64,000 nucleotides of DNA from positions 20,633,534-20,697,533 of the forward strand of contig CM053256.1 in the NCBI GenBank assembly GCA_028583405.1, read 5' to 3'. The stretch comes from Pogonophryne albipinna (Eukaryota; Chordata; Actinopteri; Perciformes; Artedidraconidae). Made by a program: the position numbers and the translations under genes. The notes beneath the pieces are model-generated. The model saw only the letters and a list, made by a program, of their open reading frames with translations, did not search any database and had not been told where the DNA came from. This document shows, one piece after another, positions 47,541-58,567 of this stretch; position 1 is the stretch's first letter; every line of letters starts with the position of its first letter.

Positions 47541-48281
47541 TTAAAAACAGCAGGCTTCTGCAACGAATGAACCACCTCTGGAGTGTCCCCCTGTTGGAAG
47601 AGACCCAAGGGGATCATCACGTGACCAGCTGCCGTCAACGCCGAGCAGCTGCGTCACGGAGAGGGCTGTGTGGGTTGTGACATGCCGGAGGAGAGCTGTC
47701 AGTTCCTCCACTCGCTGCCGCGAGAGCCGCGCTCTGCTGCTGGCTGAATTTAATTCCACTCCAGATAAACGTTTGTCTGAGAGGGAAGAGGACAGCTCTT
47801 CTTCCAATTTATTATGCAATCCAGGCTTTGACAGATGCGATACGAGATGTACCGTCTGTAAAGCGACTTCCTCCCTGGAGCGACCCAGCAAATAGCAGGT
47901 CGTCCAGAGGTAACCACACTCTCATCCCTCCTCTGTGTAGTGGCTCCAGCCTTCTCTACACAAAAATGGGAGGAGCCAGGAAATAGCCAAGACATAGCTT
48001 CTGGGAGGACAGGAGTGTTTCCTGTATCCCATTGAACTGTGGGGGGGGTGGTGGGAGAGGCGAACTGCAGGACGTATCCTCTGCTGATCAGCCTGCTCAT
48101 CCATCTGTCCATCAGACCCACGTGCTGCCACTCTGAGAAAAACTCTGAGAGCGGGCGCACGTGCTCGAGATGTGTTTTTTTGGTCGTCATGGTGACGAGC
48201 CACGCCAGAGCCTTGTGTGCTTGCACCGAAAGGGCTGCGCGGGGGCCTCCACACGCTGCGTTTCACTCCGACACTCATCAT
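47541..48281 (-). pseudogene. DIRS-type reverse transcriptase fragments
   Basis: Read on the - strand, the first part (about 48226-48000) has a WMSRLISRGYVLQFA block, the start of DIRS reverse transcriptases. The second part (about 47840-47580) has INWKKSCPLPSQTN, then ARLSRQRVEELTALLRHV and a LLGVDGS block from the C-terminal region. The catalytic middle, including the metal-binding Asp pair, is missing, so this is an internal deletion. Several frame changes are present. Confidence 0.6.
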
Positions 48282-48907
48282 AAGGCGCGTACACGCTCAG
48301 GGGATGGATGGAAGTGTGTGCAGTGCTGATCACATGAGGCGTTATAACGGCGCTCATGGGTTTATTAAGGCCGTGTGTAGGAGGCGTATCTCGGACAGAG
48401 GAATGCCGCGAGCTCTGTAGTTTATTAACCAACAGGTTAAAACCAGGCTTCTGCAGCGAGCCCTGCTGTCTACTAATCAACAGATTAGTGGCAGCCGGCT
48501 TAATTAGCGCGCTCTGAAATGTATTAACCGACAGGTTATAGGCAGCTGGTTTACACAGGGCGTGAGGCAACCCCAGGTGGGCTTGGACCGAAAGTGCTGC
48601 GCGGCGGCCTCCACACGCTGCGTCTCACTCCGGCTCTCATCATGAGGCGCGTACACGCTCAGGGAATGGATGGAGGTGTGTGCAGTGCTGTCCACACGAG
48701 GCGTTATAACGGCGCTCATGGGTTTATTATGACCGTGTGTAGGAGGCATGTCTCGGACAGAGGAATGCCGCGAGCTCTCCAGGTTATTAACCGAGGTTAA
48801 AACCGGCAGGCTTCTGCAGCGAGCCCTGCTGTCTACTTAATCAACAGATTAGTGGCAGCCGGCTTAATTAACGAGCTCTGCAGTTAATTAACCGATAGGT
48901 TAAAACC

Positions 48908-50125
48908 ATAGACTGTATATATAAATGGACGTAGTGTCCGTGACGTCACCCATAGGATTCTGCAGAGTTGCCGTGAAGCCCTTAGTAGGCGGAGTCGGCC
49001 ACTAACGGCTCGACTGTGACGTCAGAGTCTAATCCCGCCTGCTCCAAATAAGGGCAAAGAGGCGGAGCCGAGGCGGGACCTGCTACCTCCGAACTGGAAG
49101 TAAACAGAGCTAGCTCAGGCTAAGAAGCTAAGCTAACATGAAATACATGCATACCAAGTTACTGCTAACAGTGTGGTTCCCCTATATAAACGTTACATTC
49201 ATAATCAAATGAGACAATCTGCAAGAGAATTAGCTATATTTTGTTATTCTTAATGCTTGTCATTCACACGTTGAGAAAAGACGGACTCCACCGCCCGGAC
49301 CTAACGGAGCCGCAGTGGGCCAGCTCCGGGACGCCGGCTGGAGCTAGCCCCCTGCGGCTCCGTTAGCTCCGGCGGCCACCACTGGGATAATCGGGTCCCC
49401 TATTAACATTTGCTCCCGTTTAGCATTATGGGCGTCATAGCCATAGACTATAAAAGTCTTACCCAAGGCTGAATCATAAACTAAAATGTATGTATGCATA
49501 ATAGGTTACGTCCTTAGCTGGCTAATAAGTAGCAAGCTAAGCTAACAAGCACACAAACACCTGCGAACGGGGTTAACATGTATAATATTATCATTTTAGA
49601 CTTCATTTTTAGACTTCTTGGAAGTGTTAGTACATTCAAGTGCACAGCACAACATTTTAATTGTCTGGTATTTGTAACAATATTCCCTAAAAGGCACAAT
49701 CACCAGGAACACGGCTAAAGGGTCAAGTACAGTACTATGACTAACTAACGTTGTAGCCTCTATGGTTGTAGCCTAGCAGAGTGGACAAGTTGCTGTTAGC
49801 TGACAGTGAGGCGTACATGTCCATCAAAGTGACCACGCCCTAATTTATGCAAAAGCTTTAAGGCTTAATATTAATTAAACAGATGAGTTGAGAAAAAATT
49901 CACCCCCCACACAGTAGTCATGAAGGGGGAATCTAACTATACAGAGAATATGGTTTTTTGAACCACGATGTAAGCATGTTTATTTCTGCTGTAAAGTTGG
50001 GCATTTTAACATGGGGGTCTATGGAAATTGCTCCCTTAGCCTGCTCCTACTGGCCACTAGATGAACTGCAGTGTGTGGCACTTCCGTATTGGCGTCCCGG
50101 CTCTTCCCCAGAGTTTGCCGCTTGG
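48908..50125. mobile_element. hAT-type element nested in the DIRS-like element
   Basis: TTAAAACC occurs at 48900-48907 and 50126-50133, an exact 8-bp target duplication. Both copies sit inside the GGTTAAAACCAGCAGGC motif of the surrounding leader module, so the empty site can be read from sister copies. The element starts ATAGACTGTATATA and ends TTGCCGCTTGG. It carries the AACATGGGGGTCTATGG block common in a fish miniature family. It is 1,218 bp with no coding region. Confidence 0.8.
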
Positions 50126-50835
50126 TTAAAACCAGCAGGCTTCTGCAGCAAGCCCTGGCGCCGTGGCGCTGCGGGTGCTGCCGTTGGGGGCACTCAGCCT
50201 GGAATACTGCTCATTCCCCCGTTCTGGCTTCTCTGTGATGTGCTGTAATGGTCGTCATGGTGACGAGCCACGCTATTGCCCTCGCCGCCGCTGCCCGTGA
50301 GGCGAAACGGCTGCGAGGAAGCCTCCACACGCTGCGTTTCACTCCGGCTGTCATCATGAGGCGTGTACACGCTCAGGGGATGAGTGGAGGTGTGCGCAGT
50401 GCTGTCCACATGAGGCGTTATAACGGCGCTCATGGGTTATTATGACCGTGTGTAGGAGGCGTATCTCGGACAGAGGAATGCCGCGAGCTCTGCAGGTTAT
50501 TAACCGATAGGTTAAAACCAGCAGGCTTCTGCAGGGAGCCCTGCTGTCTACTTAATCAACAGATTAGTGGCAGCTGGCTTAATTACCGGCTCTGCTTCCT
50601 CGGAGCTCTCGCGGAGCAGACCAGGAGCGGGGGAGCCTCACTCCCCTTTGACTCGCCGCCGGGAGACCCTGTCTCTGGCGTGGTGGGGGAGCGGAGACGT
50701 GGGACGGAGCCCCTGCAGCCGCCGAAGGGCGAGTCTGATGCCGAGGCGGTTGCTGTGGGCGTCTCTCCGCTTGCGGCCTCCTGTGGCCGGCGTGGACGCC
50801 GCAGCTGCTGCAGGCGTTGGTGCCGCTGTGGTCGC

Positions 50836-51423
50836 TCAGCAGGCTGGAGCCAGCTGTACATGCTGGCGAATGCCGTCCGCCTGTTCCACGGCCGTCTTCA
50901 TGGACTCCACCATGGCGTGGAACTGGGGTCCGAACAGCCCGTCCGGGCTGATTGGAGCGTCCAGTAGCACTTTTCTGGCCATCTCCGTAACAGACGCCTG
51001 CTTCCGCCAGAGGTGGCGCTGGATCTGTGTCACCCACGCGGAAATCCTCGCCTGGGAGACAGCAACGGACGCGCACAGAATGCTGGCCGCCTTGCTGATT
51101 TCCTCTGCCTCGGTGGTGGACCGCTCTACCAGTGTCACCACCGAGTTGGAGAGCAGCGCGATGTTATTCGCCGCCGCGCTGTGGTGACGGAGAGGGGGAA
51201 AGCATGTTCGGCCGCCAAGCTGGCACCCTGCTCCGACTCTGTCTCCCCCGTCCGGAGGAGAGGAGGGAACCGAACGGTGAACCGTGGAGGGAGGCGGGGC
51301 AGGAGTTGCTTTTCTTCGGACTCCTGCCCGGCACTCTGCCCCAGGGACACGAGGCCCCGTCCGCGGCTCGTAAGCCTGGACGGGCCAATCGTCCTCCTCG
51401 GCCGCAGCAGCAAGAGCGTCCAC
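50836..51423 (-). pseudogene. DIRS-type gag-like fragment
   Basis: A 195-residue frame: the N-terminal half is Pro/Arg-rich and looks off-frame, the C-terminal half contains STTEAEEISKAASILCAS, QARISAWVTQIQRHLW and LLDAPISPDGLFGPQF, the conserved gag core of fish DIRS elements. It ends in a Pro/Ala stretch. The region is strongly GC-rich, so several long frames are open on both strands; only this one has family resemblance. Confidence 0.6.
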
Positions 51424-51844
51424 TCTCCGCTTCCTGTCGCCCGAGGGGAGACGGGCGCAGTGTGTGCATGCTACCTGCTGGTTTAGAGCCGCGTACGCGT
51501 GCTCTGACCCCAGGCAGGATTCGCATACTGCTTTTATCTCTGCTGGTCATAACTCATTATGAACCCAGAGCCACATGAGGGACAATCGCGGACGCAGTTG
51601 TTGCTCATGATGATTCTCAATTGCTGTGCTTCAGTAACTGTGCTGGTTTGCTGAAGAAAAGAGGGAGCAGATTGCCGGGCATCCTTCCTATTTATACCGG
51701 AAGGAGGCCCGAGGGTGGGCGTGGACTACAAGTTTTCAGTGCTGCGCGGGGGCGCAGGGGGATTACCCAATAGCGATAGCCTTAGAGGGCGAAGCCATAT
51801 ACGAAATAGAACTGTTTAGTTTGTTTGTGGAGTTATGGCAGGAA

Positions 51845-51975
51845 ATTAGCTCCATATCCCGCCTGCTCCAAATAAGGGCAAAGAGGCGGAGCCGAGGCGG
51901 GACCTCCTGCCACCGAGCTGGAAGTTCCAGAGCTAGCTGAAGCTACCAAGCTAAGCTAACATGCTCCCCATCTGC
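51845..51975 (+). mobile_element. Fragment of the same hAT family as 48908-50125
   Basis: This stretch matches 49030-49145 closely (shared CCCGCCTGCTCCAAATAAGG and AGCTAAGCTAACATG blocks). No termini are present, so it is a truncated second copy. Confidence 0.65.
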
Positions 51976-52476
51976 ACATTGCCAGCGCATTTTACGTTTC
52001 TAAGGTAAGCGCCGCGGACATGAAACTATTCAGCAAAACTATAAATAATAATCTAAGTTATTGAGTTTTTAGCATAATACTTCAGAATCTTAAAATCCCT
52101 TAACGTTTGTATGCAATTGTGCTAAAATCAACACTGGAATCAAGCAAATATTAATATGTTTGCATGACATTAGTTATTTATATTTTGATATCACTTAATT
52201 ATACGTTTAATACATTTAAGTCAAGCTAAGGTACATGTGATGGTAGCTAGTTAGTGCTCTTACCTGTGAGGCCTCCTCCAAACAGCATAATAACCAGACT
52301 GTATCGTTAAAACTAAGTACCAGTTCTAGATCCTTGACTTTAGACAAACAATTCAAAAGACAAAATGTATTTAAAGACCAATCTTTATTTGAAAAACGGA
52401 GCAACTCAACAGTCAACTTTATGTTTCTTATTGTCTAAAGCATTTATTATTTTCATTATTCCCCTCTCATATTCAG
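51976..52476. other. No supported gene
   Basis: AT-rich sequence after the hAT fragment, possibly interior of the same element. It ends at a pyrimidine-rich acceptor at about 52456-52476. Confidence 0.35.
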
Positions 52477-52647
52477 TGTGGACGGATTGAGACAGCGTGG
52501 TTTCCAGAGAGCTGCAGAGACTTCAGGGAGAAACCTCCGTGTGATGGATGTCCTGTCTGTTGGTTTGGCCGGAGAGGACTAAGGGTCTTTCCTCAGCGAG
52601 GAGGACCAGGCCTGATGGAGGAGCTGATACCAACTGCACAGGCCTAG
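52477..52647 (+). CDS. Candidate orphan terminal exon
   Basis: A good acceptor (CCCCTCTCATATTCAG) precedes 57 codons in one frame ending in TAG. AATAAA lies at 52758-52763, 111 bp after the stop. The peptide has a CDGCPVC cluster and ends MEELIPTAQA. I recognise no family. It could be the last exon of a host gene or of a transposon-encoded transcript, or a chance open frame. It lies about 240 bp outside the left end of the giant palindrome. Confidence 0.25.
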   Translation, partial: CGRIETAWFPESCRDFREKPPCDGCPVCWFGRRGLRVFPQRGGPGLMEELIPTAQA

Positions 52648-53963
52648 TCTGTCACTTTATTTGACTAAATGTGTTTACTTATATAATAGGTTTACACCTT
52701 CTGTCCATATGTGCTTTTTATTTAAAACATGTTTGATTAACTTTTGGTTCACATTTCAATAAATTGTATTTGTATTTGCACTCCTTTCGTCCATTATTCT
52801 TACTGAAAATGTTAGATTACACATTCACATCTGACTGAAGATTGGCCCCATTTATTTGTGACGTTGCAAACTCTGCGGTACAAAGCACAAGTGATGTGAA
52901 GCTCATAAAGCGAGGCAAATAGAAATAATCAGCTGATGGAGTGTAGATGTGGAAATAGCTGCATTCGATCAGCTGACTGTTTTCACAATAAAAGTAGTTT
53001 CTTAGTGAATTTCCTGTACTGGACTTAAAATCTCATATCAGCTTTTAATGTTCCTCTTGGATGTTCTTCTTGACCGTCAGAGAAGGAGAAAATGTCGTGT
53101 CTTTCAGGCATGTCCTTTCCTAACAAAAATGACAGGAAACATAAAACATATTATTGCAGAACATTGTGTGTTATTTATGAAAGTGGTGTGTTTGTGTGTT
53201 TAGGGGCTGTAGATATAATTATTTTGTAATTGTAATGTTTTTTGTTTTATTTCAACAGTGAGCTACAAAGACAATCAGATTATGAATGAACAGTATGAAG
53301 TTCATCAACATTGAAATATATGTTATTATCAAAATAATATTTAACTGTTATCAAAACGTAGTGCAACTGTAGAAGCTTGCTCTGTTGTCTCACTGAAAGA
53401 ATAACTTTTACCACGTTTTTTACAGACAATATTGAGAGATAAATAGTAGCAGTTCTCACTATGTGTTAAATATCTTTGCCTTCAATACATTAAATTAGAA
53501 AGCTGACAAAGTCATATTGCTTGTTAACATCTAAATGTAACTTTTTGCATGGAAAAAACCCTCAACTTAACTGATGTGTAGGTGATCTAGTATTTAGTAT
53601 TGTTTAATGGAATGTATATCAGTGTATTAAAGTCAATACTTCATTCATTTAAACCAATATCTTTCTTGATTATTTGTACAGTATGAAAAAAAGAGTATTT
53701 GCACCTGTGCTGAAGTTCACTGCTGTGAGGAGTCCAGTTCTGCCTCTCACTCTCTGGTGCAGCCTGTCTGCATCACCTGGACACCTTAAACAAACAGATA
53801 TGTAAAGTACCATGTGTACAAACAATATAACTGATTCTCTTCTGTTGAACATGTTGGATTGTGTATTGTCCGAGTCAGGGTCCTTTTTATTTTACTGTAA
53901 CTTTGGAAGTGGTGTTACCAATGCTTACTGTTTATTTGATACCAATTTGGTAATGCAATTAAT

Positions 53964-55903
53964 TAGGGATGCTCCGATCGCCAATTTCGGGGCCGATCGC
54001 CGGAATCAGTATCGGCCGATACCGATCGCCGATCCGATTGAGTGGGCGGGGCCTAAATGGAAGATTTAAACATCACTTTAAATCTTCCATTTAAAGTGAT
54101 GTTTAAGGCGAGACACGGCAGGCAAAAACATCGTTTTTCAAGTACTGGTCAATTTTGAGATTTTGTGCTATTTTGATTCTATAACATGTTTTCTTTCAGG
54201 CTTTTGGAAGGAAAACGTACAAAATACACATTTAAGTGTTTATTTTACTATAGTTTGTCTATTTCTGTCTGTAGATTTCTCCTAAATTCACCAAAAGTTA
54301 GCATTCTAACGTAACATAAAGTTCCACGACCGCTGTTTGCACCATGTCATCAGAGATATCGCTGGAAAGCTGTGTCTCTCCTGCACAATCTCATCGGATC
54401 CAAATATGGTCATTTCCTTTGTATCAGCAACCAATCGTGAAAGCACAAAGGGGTCTTAAACCAAGAAACGAAATCTCATTGGCTGGTGTCAATTTCTGAC
54501 AACGTGATTCGTTCAGATGCGTCACGTGGTGTGCTAAAACACTTCCTGGTTAGCTTTCCGCTCGAAATTGAAATCTCAAAATGGCAAAAAGAACGGCGAA
54601 AAAAACGTTCACAGAGAAGACGACAACAATTGTCACTTGCACGAAGCAAGGTTATACAAAAAACAAATGACCCCGAACATGAAATACCTTCACGGAGTGC
54701 GTCGAGGCGCAAGCTGTCATCCAAAGAACAGGAGGGTTTAGCTAGCGCCTCACTGCAATCTTTAAAGGTCGTTTTCTCAACATGAGTTTTTTCTCCTACT
54801 CTGAGTTCGAAATTTCAACTTCAGTAGCACGTAGAGACACCAAACCTTCCAGTTATATTCCTATCAATATTATGAAGGCTTTTACAGAAGGGTTTGTTCA
54901 TATATCATTCATAGCCTGAATTATACAACATTTTATACCTAAAAACATGGCGAAAATGGATATTTTAGGGCTGTTGACAGTATTTTCTGATTTATGGAGT
55001 GATAAAGAGAGATATCCAATATCCCTTCTGTAAAAGCCTTAGATACTAATATGACTACAAAATGAAACAATAATTTTGAACCTGGCTTTATCCAAAGTTC
55101 AGATTTCGATTCCTGAAATGTGTTAAAATATGTGCATATTTAATGAGCTAATGGATAATTTGCATATTTAAACATGCTATTTCAGAAAACTTGTAATACA
55201 AAAGACAATTGCCTTATTGTAAGTAATTAACTGGAGAAATTTCTAGCTGATACCTTTAAGTTAAAAAAATTACCCTATTCACCTGGGGTGTCTCGCCTTA
55301 AACTCAGTTAATGGGGCTCATTCACTGGAGCTTCCACAAACAACAATCAACTTAATTATTACATTCAAATGATGTACATTATTCAAGTTTACATTCACTT
55401 TGGATAATAACACGGGAGAAATGAGCGGAAGCGCTCTCTTTTCCTCTCTCTCTCCCCCCCTCTCTCTCTCTCCTGACAGCCTGTCAGTATCTCATGCAGC
55501 TCACTGATCCAGTAATGAGTGACCCGACAGTGAAGAATAAATATATTTATAATAACTAGTTTAGCTTGTTCCAGAGGTAGATAAAATAGCTAAGTGTGTT
55601 AGGTCTAACTCTTGTGTGTTTCGCTCCGCTTACCGGTCCGGCGGGCGGAGCTGCAGGATTTCTGCTTCACACACACACGTTGCATACCGCTATTTTACTG
55701 TCTTTTTCGGACACCTTAAAATAATGCCAGACCGGTGAAGCCATTTTGGCGAGCTTGTTTTGCCGCACACAGAGAAAAGTGTCATGTATTTTACGTCATG
55801 CGATCGGCTCTCGCGATCGGCATGTTTAGAGAGCACCGATCGATCGGTAGAGAGTGAGTATCGGCCGATCTCGATCGGTGACCGATCGATCGGAGCATCC
55901 CTA
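53964..55903. mobile_element. hAT-type element in the left palindrome arm
   Basis: Starts TAGGGATGCTCCGATCG and ends CGATCGGAGCATCCCTA. The 8-bp duplication CAATTAAT lies at 53956-53963 and 55904-55911. Subterminal CGATCG/GGCCGAT repeats lie at both ends. The interior is occupied by a TTAA-flanked element. Confidence 0.9.
54107..55297. mobile_element. TTAA-flanked element nested in the left-arm hAT
   Basis: Ends GGCGAGACAC and GTGTCTCGCC are bounded by TTAA at 54103-54106 and 55298-55301, as in piggyBac or Kolobok insertions. It holds a basic 99-codon frame (54486-54785) with a KERRKKRSQRRRQQ stretch and IPSRSASRRKLSS, which could be a transposase N-terminal remnant. A small hairpin of CATCACTTTAAAT and its complement lies just outside its left end (54068-54106). 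Confidence 0.7.
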
Positions 55904-56275
55904 CAATTAATAAAAACGACAAGGTTTGGGTTCGTTCTTCAGATGACTGTGACGTAGTAATGAACTCCAGCTCAACCAACCATATTGTAATATCTAAGTA
56001 ATCATCTTGAAATATGACATTAATAATGTAATATACACACATCTTATTGTGAGGTTGATTTCACATACACTACTTCGACATTAGCTTGTCTACACACTTG
56101 AGCATAGCCAATTTAAATTAACCTTAGCGATGCATACAGTTCCTACCTACATAATAAAATATCTCTCTAAGTTACAAGGATGACCTTATTTTATCAACCT
56201 CAAAGAGAAGCCGTTTGTTCTACAGTATTATCCCGCTTAACACTTGTCTATTTCGTTTTAACCTTTATATATACA

Positions 56276-56601
56276 GTCTCAGCGACGTGCGGTCAGGGGA
56301 GGCAGGTGAGGCAGAGCCTCACTTGTCATTCTCCAATGTAACGGAAAAAAAGAATAATAATACAAATAATAATAATAATAAAATGTGTCCACTGATCTGT
56401 GTTGTAAATGTGATTTCTGTATGATTCCAATCGCTTTTTATAGTTAAAATCGGCTAATTTGCCGAGCTCCGCTACAACTACGGGGAGCGATGAGATTGAG
56501 AAGTGAGGCAGGGACGAGCTCTGCCTCACAGTAACTTGCTGGAGCACGGGCACTAATTTAGCGCGGGCACTTATTTTGTGAGCGCGCTCAAGCCAGTTAC
56601 G
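56276..56601. mobile_element. Repeat fragment beside the palindrome core
   Basis: It starts CAGCGACGTGCGGTCAGGGG, a repeat end I recognise from fish genomes, and holds an AAT triplet run (56350-56380) and a GAGGCAGGGACGAGCTCTGC block. A related GAGCTCTGCCTCA block occurs at 63226. The right end is cut by the miniature element at 56602. Confidence 0.45.
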
Positions 56602-57210
56602 GCCCCTACACACGGCGGCGTGCGTTGCCGCTTGGCGGTGGGCGTGTCTTGAGCTTGGGGAGTTTACGCGAGCAACGCGACCAACAACCAATCACATGAA
56701 TCTCTCCTGTCAATTGCATAAAAGGTTTTACATGTCACACTTTATATGATGAACATTTATGACATTAATGCCTATGGTGCTATTTTACGCAACATTCCAT
56801 GCTGGCTAAATACTGTCTGTCTGCTAGCTGTCCATTCAAACGAAGTACACTGGATATAAACTCCCCAAACAGGCGAAAACCTACCAGTTTCACCCACTGT
56901 CTCTGCCACCTCCCTCCATGACTGGCTCCTCCGGGTTGTATCCCGGTAGGTGAACAGAGACTGATCATAAAGCACCGGGTGATTCCCTACCGCTACGATT
57001 ATTTTCTCCTCCATTTTTTGGCATATGAGGAAATGAACTGCGGTCTGGCTCTCCCAGCATACACGCGGTTTGATTGGCTAGCGTTTGTACTGGCAGATTT
57101 GCATAAACGGGATTTGATTGGCTGACGCCTCCGTCGAGGCGTCAAAAGTAGAACATTGCTCTACTTTTGCAGCGAGCATACAGTTCCTACTTGTGTGTAG
57201 GGGCCGTAAC
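56602..57210. mobile_element. Miniature element, long form (family P), left-arm copy
   Basis: Ends TTACGGCCCCTACACACGGC and GTGTGTAGGGGCCGTAAC pair. It contains a GGCTGACGCCTCCGTCGAGG block and a CAAAAGTAGA/TCTACTTTTG hairpin. A second direct copy starts at 57868 and a mirrored copy occupies about 58590-59160. Confidence 0.75.
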
Positions 57211-57866
57211 GGCCCCTACACACGGCGGCGTGCGTTGCCGATGCAACGCTTCTGCCCATTCACTTTGAATGGGGTGACGTCACGATTCGCCGAACTGCAT
57301 TCTGGGAGCAAAGCGTAGCTTTTCTCGCGGTGCTCGCTGCAAAAGTAGAGCAATGTTCTACTTTTGCCGCCTCGACGGAGGCGTCAGCCAATCGAATCAT
57401 ATGCCAGTGCAAGCTCTAGCCAATCAAACCGCGTGCTTGTGTGTCTGGGGCGGGAGATTCATGTGATTGGTTGTTGGTCGAGTGTCAGCCCCCCCCGCCG
57501 GCAGGCGACAACGCACGCCGCCGTGTGTAGGGGCCGTAACGGAGCGTACACACGGCGGCGTGCGTTGCCGCTTCAACGCTTCTGCCCATTCACTTTGAAT
57601 GGGGTGACGTCACGATTCGCCGAACTGCATTGTGGGAGCAAAGCGTAGCTTCTCTCGCGGTGCTCGCTGCAAAAGTAGAGCAATGTTCTACTTTTGCCGC
57701 CTCGACGGAGGCGTCAGCCAATCGAATCATATGCCAGTGCAAGCTCTAGCCAATCAAACCGCGTGCTTGTGTGTCTGGGGCGGGAGATTCATGTGATTGG
57801 TTGTTGGTCGAGTTTCAGCCCCCCCCGCCGGCAGGCGACAACGCACGCCGCCGTGTGTAGGGGCCG
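57209..57866. mobile_element. Two tandem short-form miniature elements (family P)
   Basis: Two head-to-tail units (57209-57537 and 57538-57866), each with CCTACACACGGCGGCGTGCG at the left and CGCACGCCGCCGTGTGTAGG at the right. They are almost identical over about 329 bp. Both contain a CCGCCTCGACGGAGGCGTC palindrome and the TCTACTTTTG hairpin. They form the first half of the palindrome spacer. Confidence 0.85.
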
Positions 57867-58567
57867 GCGTGCGTTGCCGCTTGGCGGTGGGCGTGTCTTG
57901 AGCTTGGGGAGTTTACGCGAGCAACGCGACCAACAACCAATCACATGAATCTCTCCTGTCAATTGCATAAAAGGTTTTACATGTCACACTTTATATGATG
58001 AACATTTATGACATTAATGCCTATGGTGCTATTTTACGCAACATTCCATGCTGGCTAAATACTGTCTGTCTGCTAGCTGTCCATTCAAACGAAGTACACT
58101 GGATATAAACTCCCCAAACAGGCGAAAACCTACCAGTTTCACCCACTGTCTCTGCCACCTCCCTCCATGACTGGCTCCTCCGGGTTGTATCCCGGTAGGT
58201 GAACAGAGACTGATCATAAAGCACCGGGTGATTCCCTACCGCTACGATTATTTTCTCCTCCATTTTTTGGCATATGAGGAAATGAACTGCGGTCTGGCTC
58301 TCCCAGCATACACGCGGTTTGATTGGCTAGCGTTTGTACTGGCAGATTTGCATAAACGGGATTTGATTGGCTGACGCCTCCGTCGAGGCGTCAAAAGTAG
58401 AACATTGCTCTACTTTTGCAGCGAGCATACAGTTCCTACCTGTGTGTAGGGGCCGTAACGGCCCCTACACACGGCGGCGTGCGTTGCCGATGCAACGCTT
58501 CTGCCCATTCACTTTGAATGGGGTGACGTCACGATTCGCCGAACTGCATTCTGGGAGCAAAGCGTAG
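57867..58567 (+). repeat. Direct duplication of 56618-57318
   Basis: The sequence from the long-form miniature element through the start of the next short unit is repeated 1,249 bp downstream, nearly base for base. The same 80-residue reverse-strand frame appears at 56772-57014 and 58021-58263, and the same forward frame at 57118-57318 and 58367-58567. This copy fills the right half of the palindrome spacer. Confidence 0.88.

Larger units (their letters stand above)
47390..50595 (-). repeat. Repeated roughly 170-330-bp leader module, four copies
   Basis: Copies lie at about 47390-47566 (partial), 48240-48555, 48600-48900 and 50320-50590. Each has the ordered blocks CTCATCATGAGGCGYGTACAC, GGCGTTATAACGGCGCTCAT, TTATGACCGTGTGTAGGAGG and GAGGAATGCCGCGAGCTCT, then short GGTTAAAACCAGCAGGCTTC-type and AATCAACAGATTAGTGGCAG units. 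Copies 2 and 3 are adjacent. The hAT insertion separates copies 3 and 4. Confidence 0.8.
47390..51580 (-). mobile_element. Decayed DIRS-like retrotransposon
   Basis: On the - strand a gag-like region (50836-51423) precedes a set of repeated leader modules and then two reverse transcriptase fragments (47541-48281). Gag-before-RT order and the specific motifs (LLDAPISPDGLFGPQF in gag; an RGYVLQFA block at the RT start and an NWKKS...PSQT block at its end) are those of fish DIRS elements, which use a tyrosine recombinase instead of an integrase. No recombinase or methyltransferase part was found, and a hAT (48908-50125) interrupts it. Confidence 0.6.

Noticed and set aside
50567..51578. Long forward-strand frames in the GC-rich block, up to 206 codons
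   Set aside because: The reverse strand carries the recognisable DIRS gag motifs; the forward frames are composition-driven.
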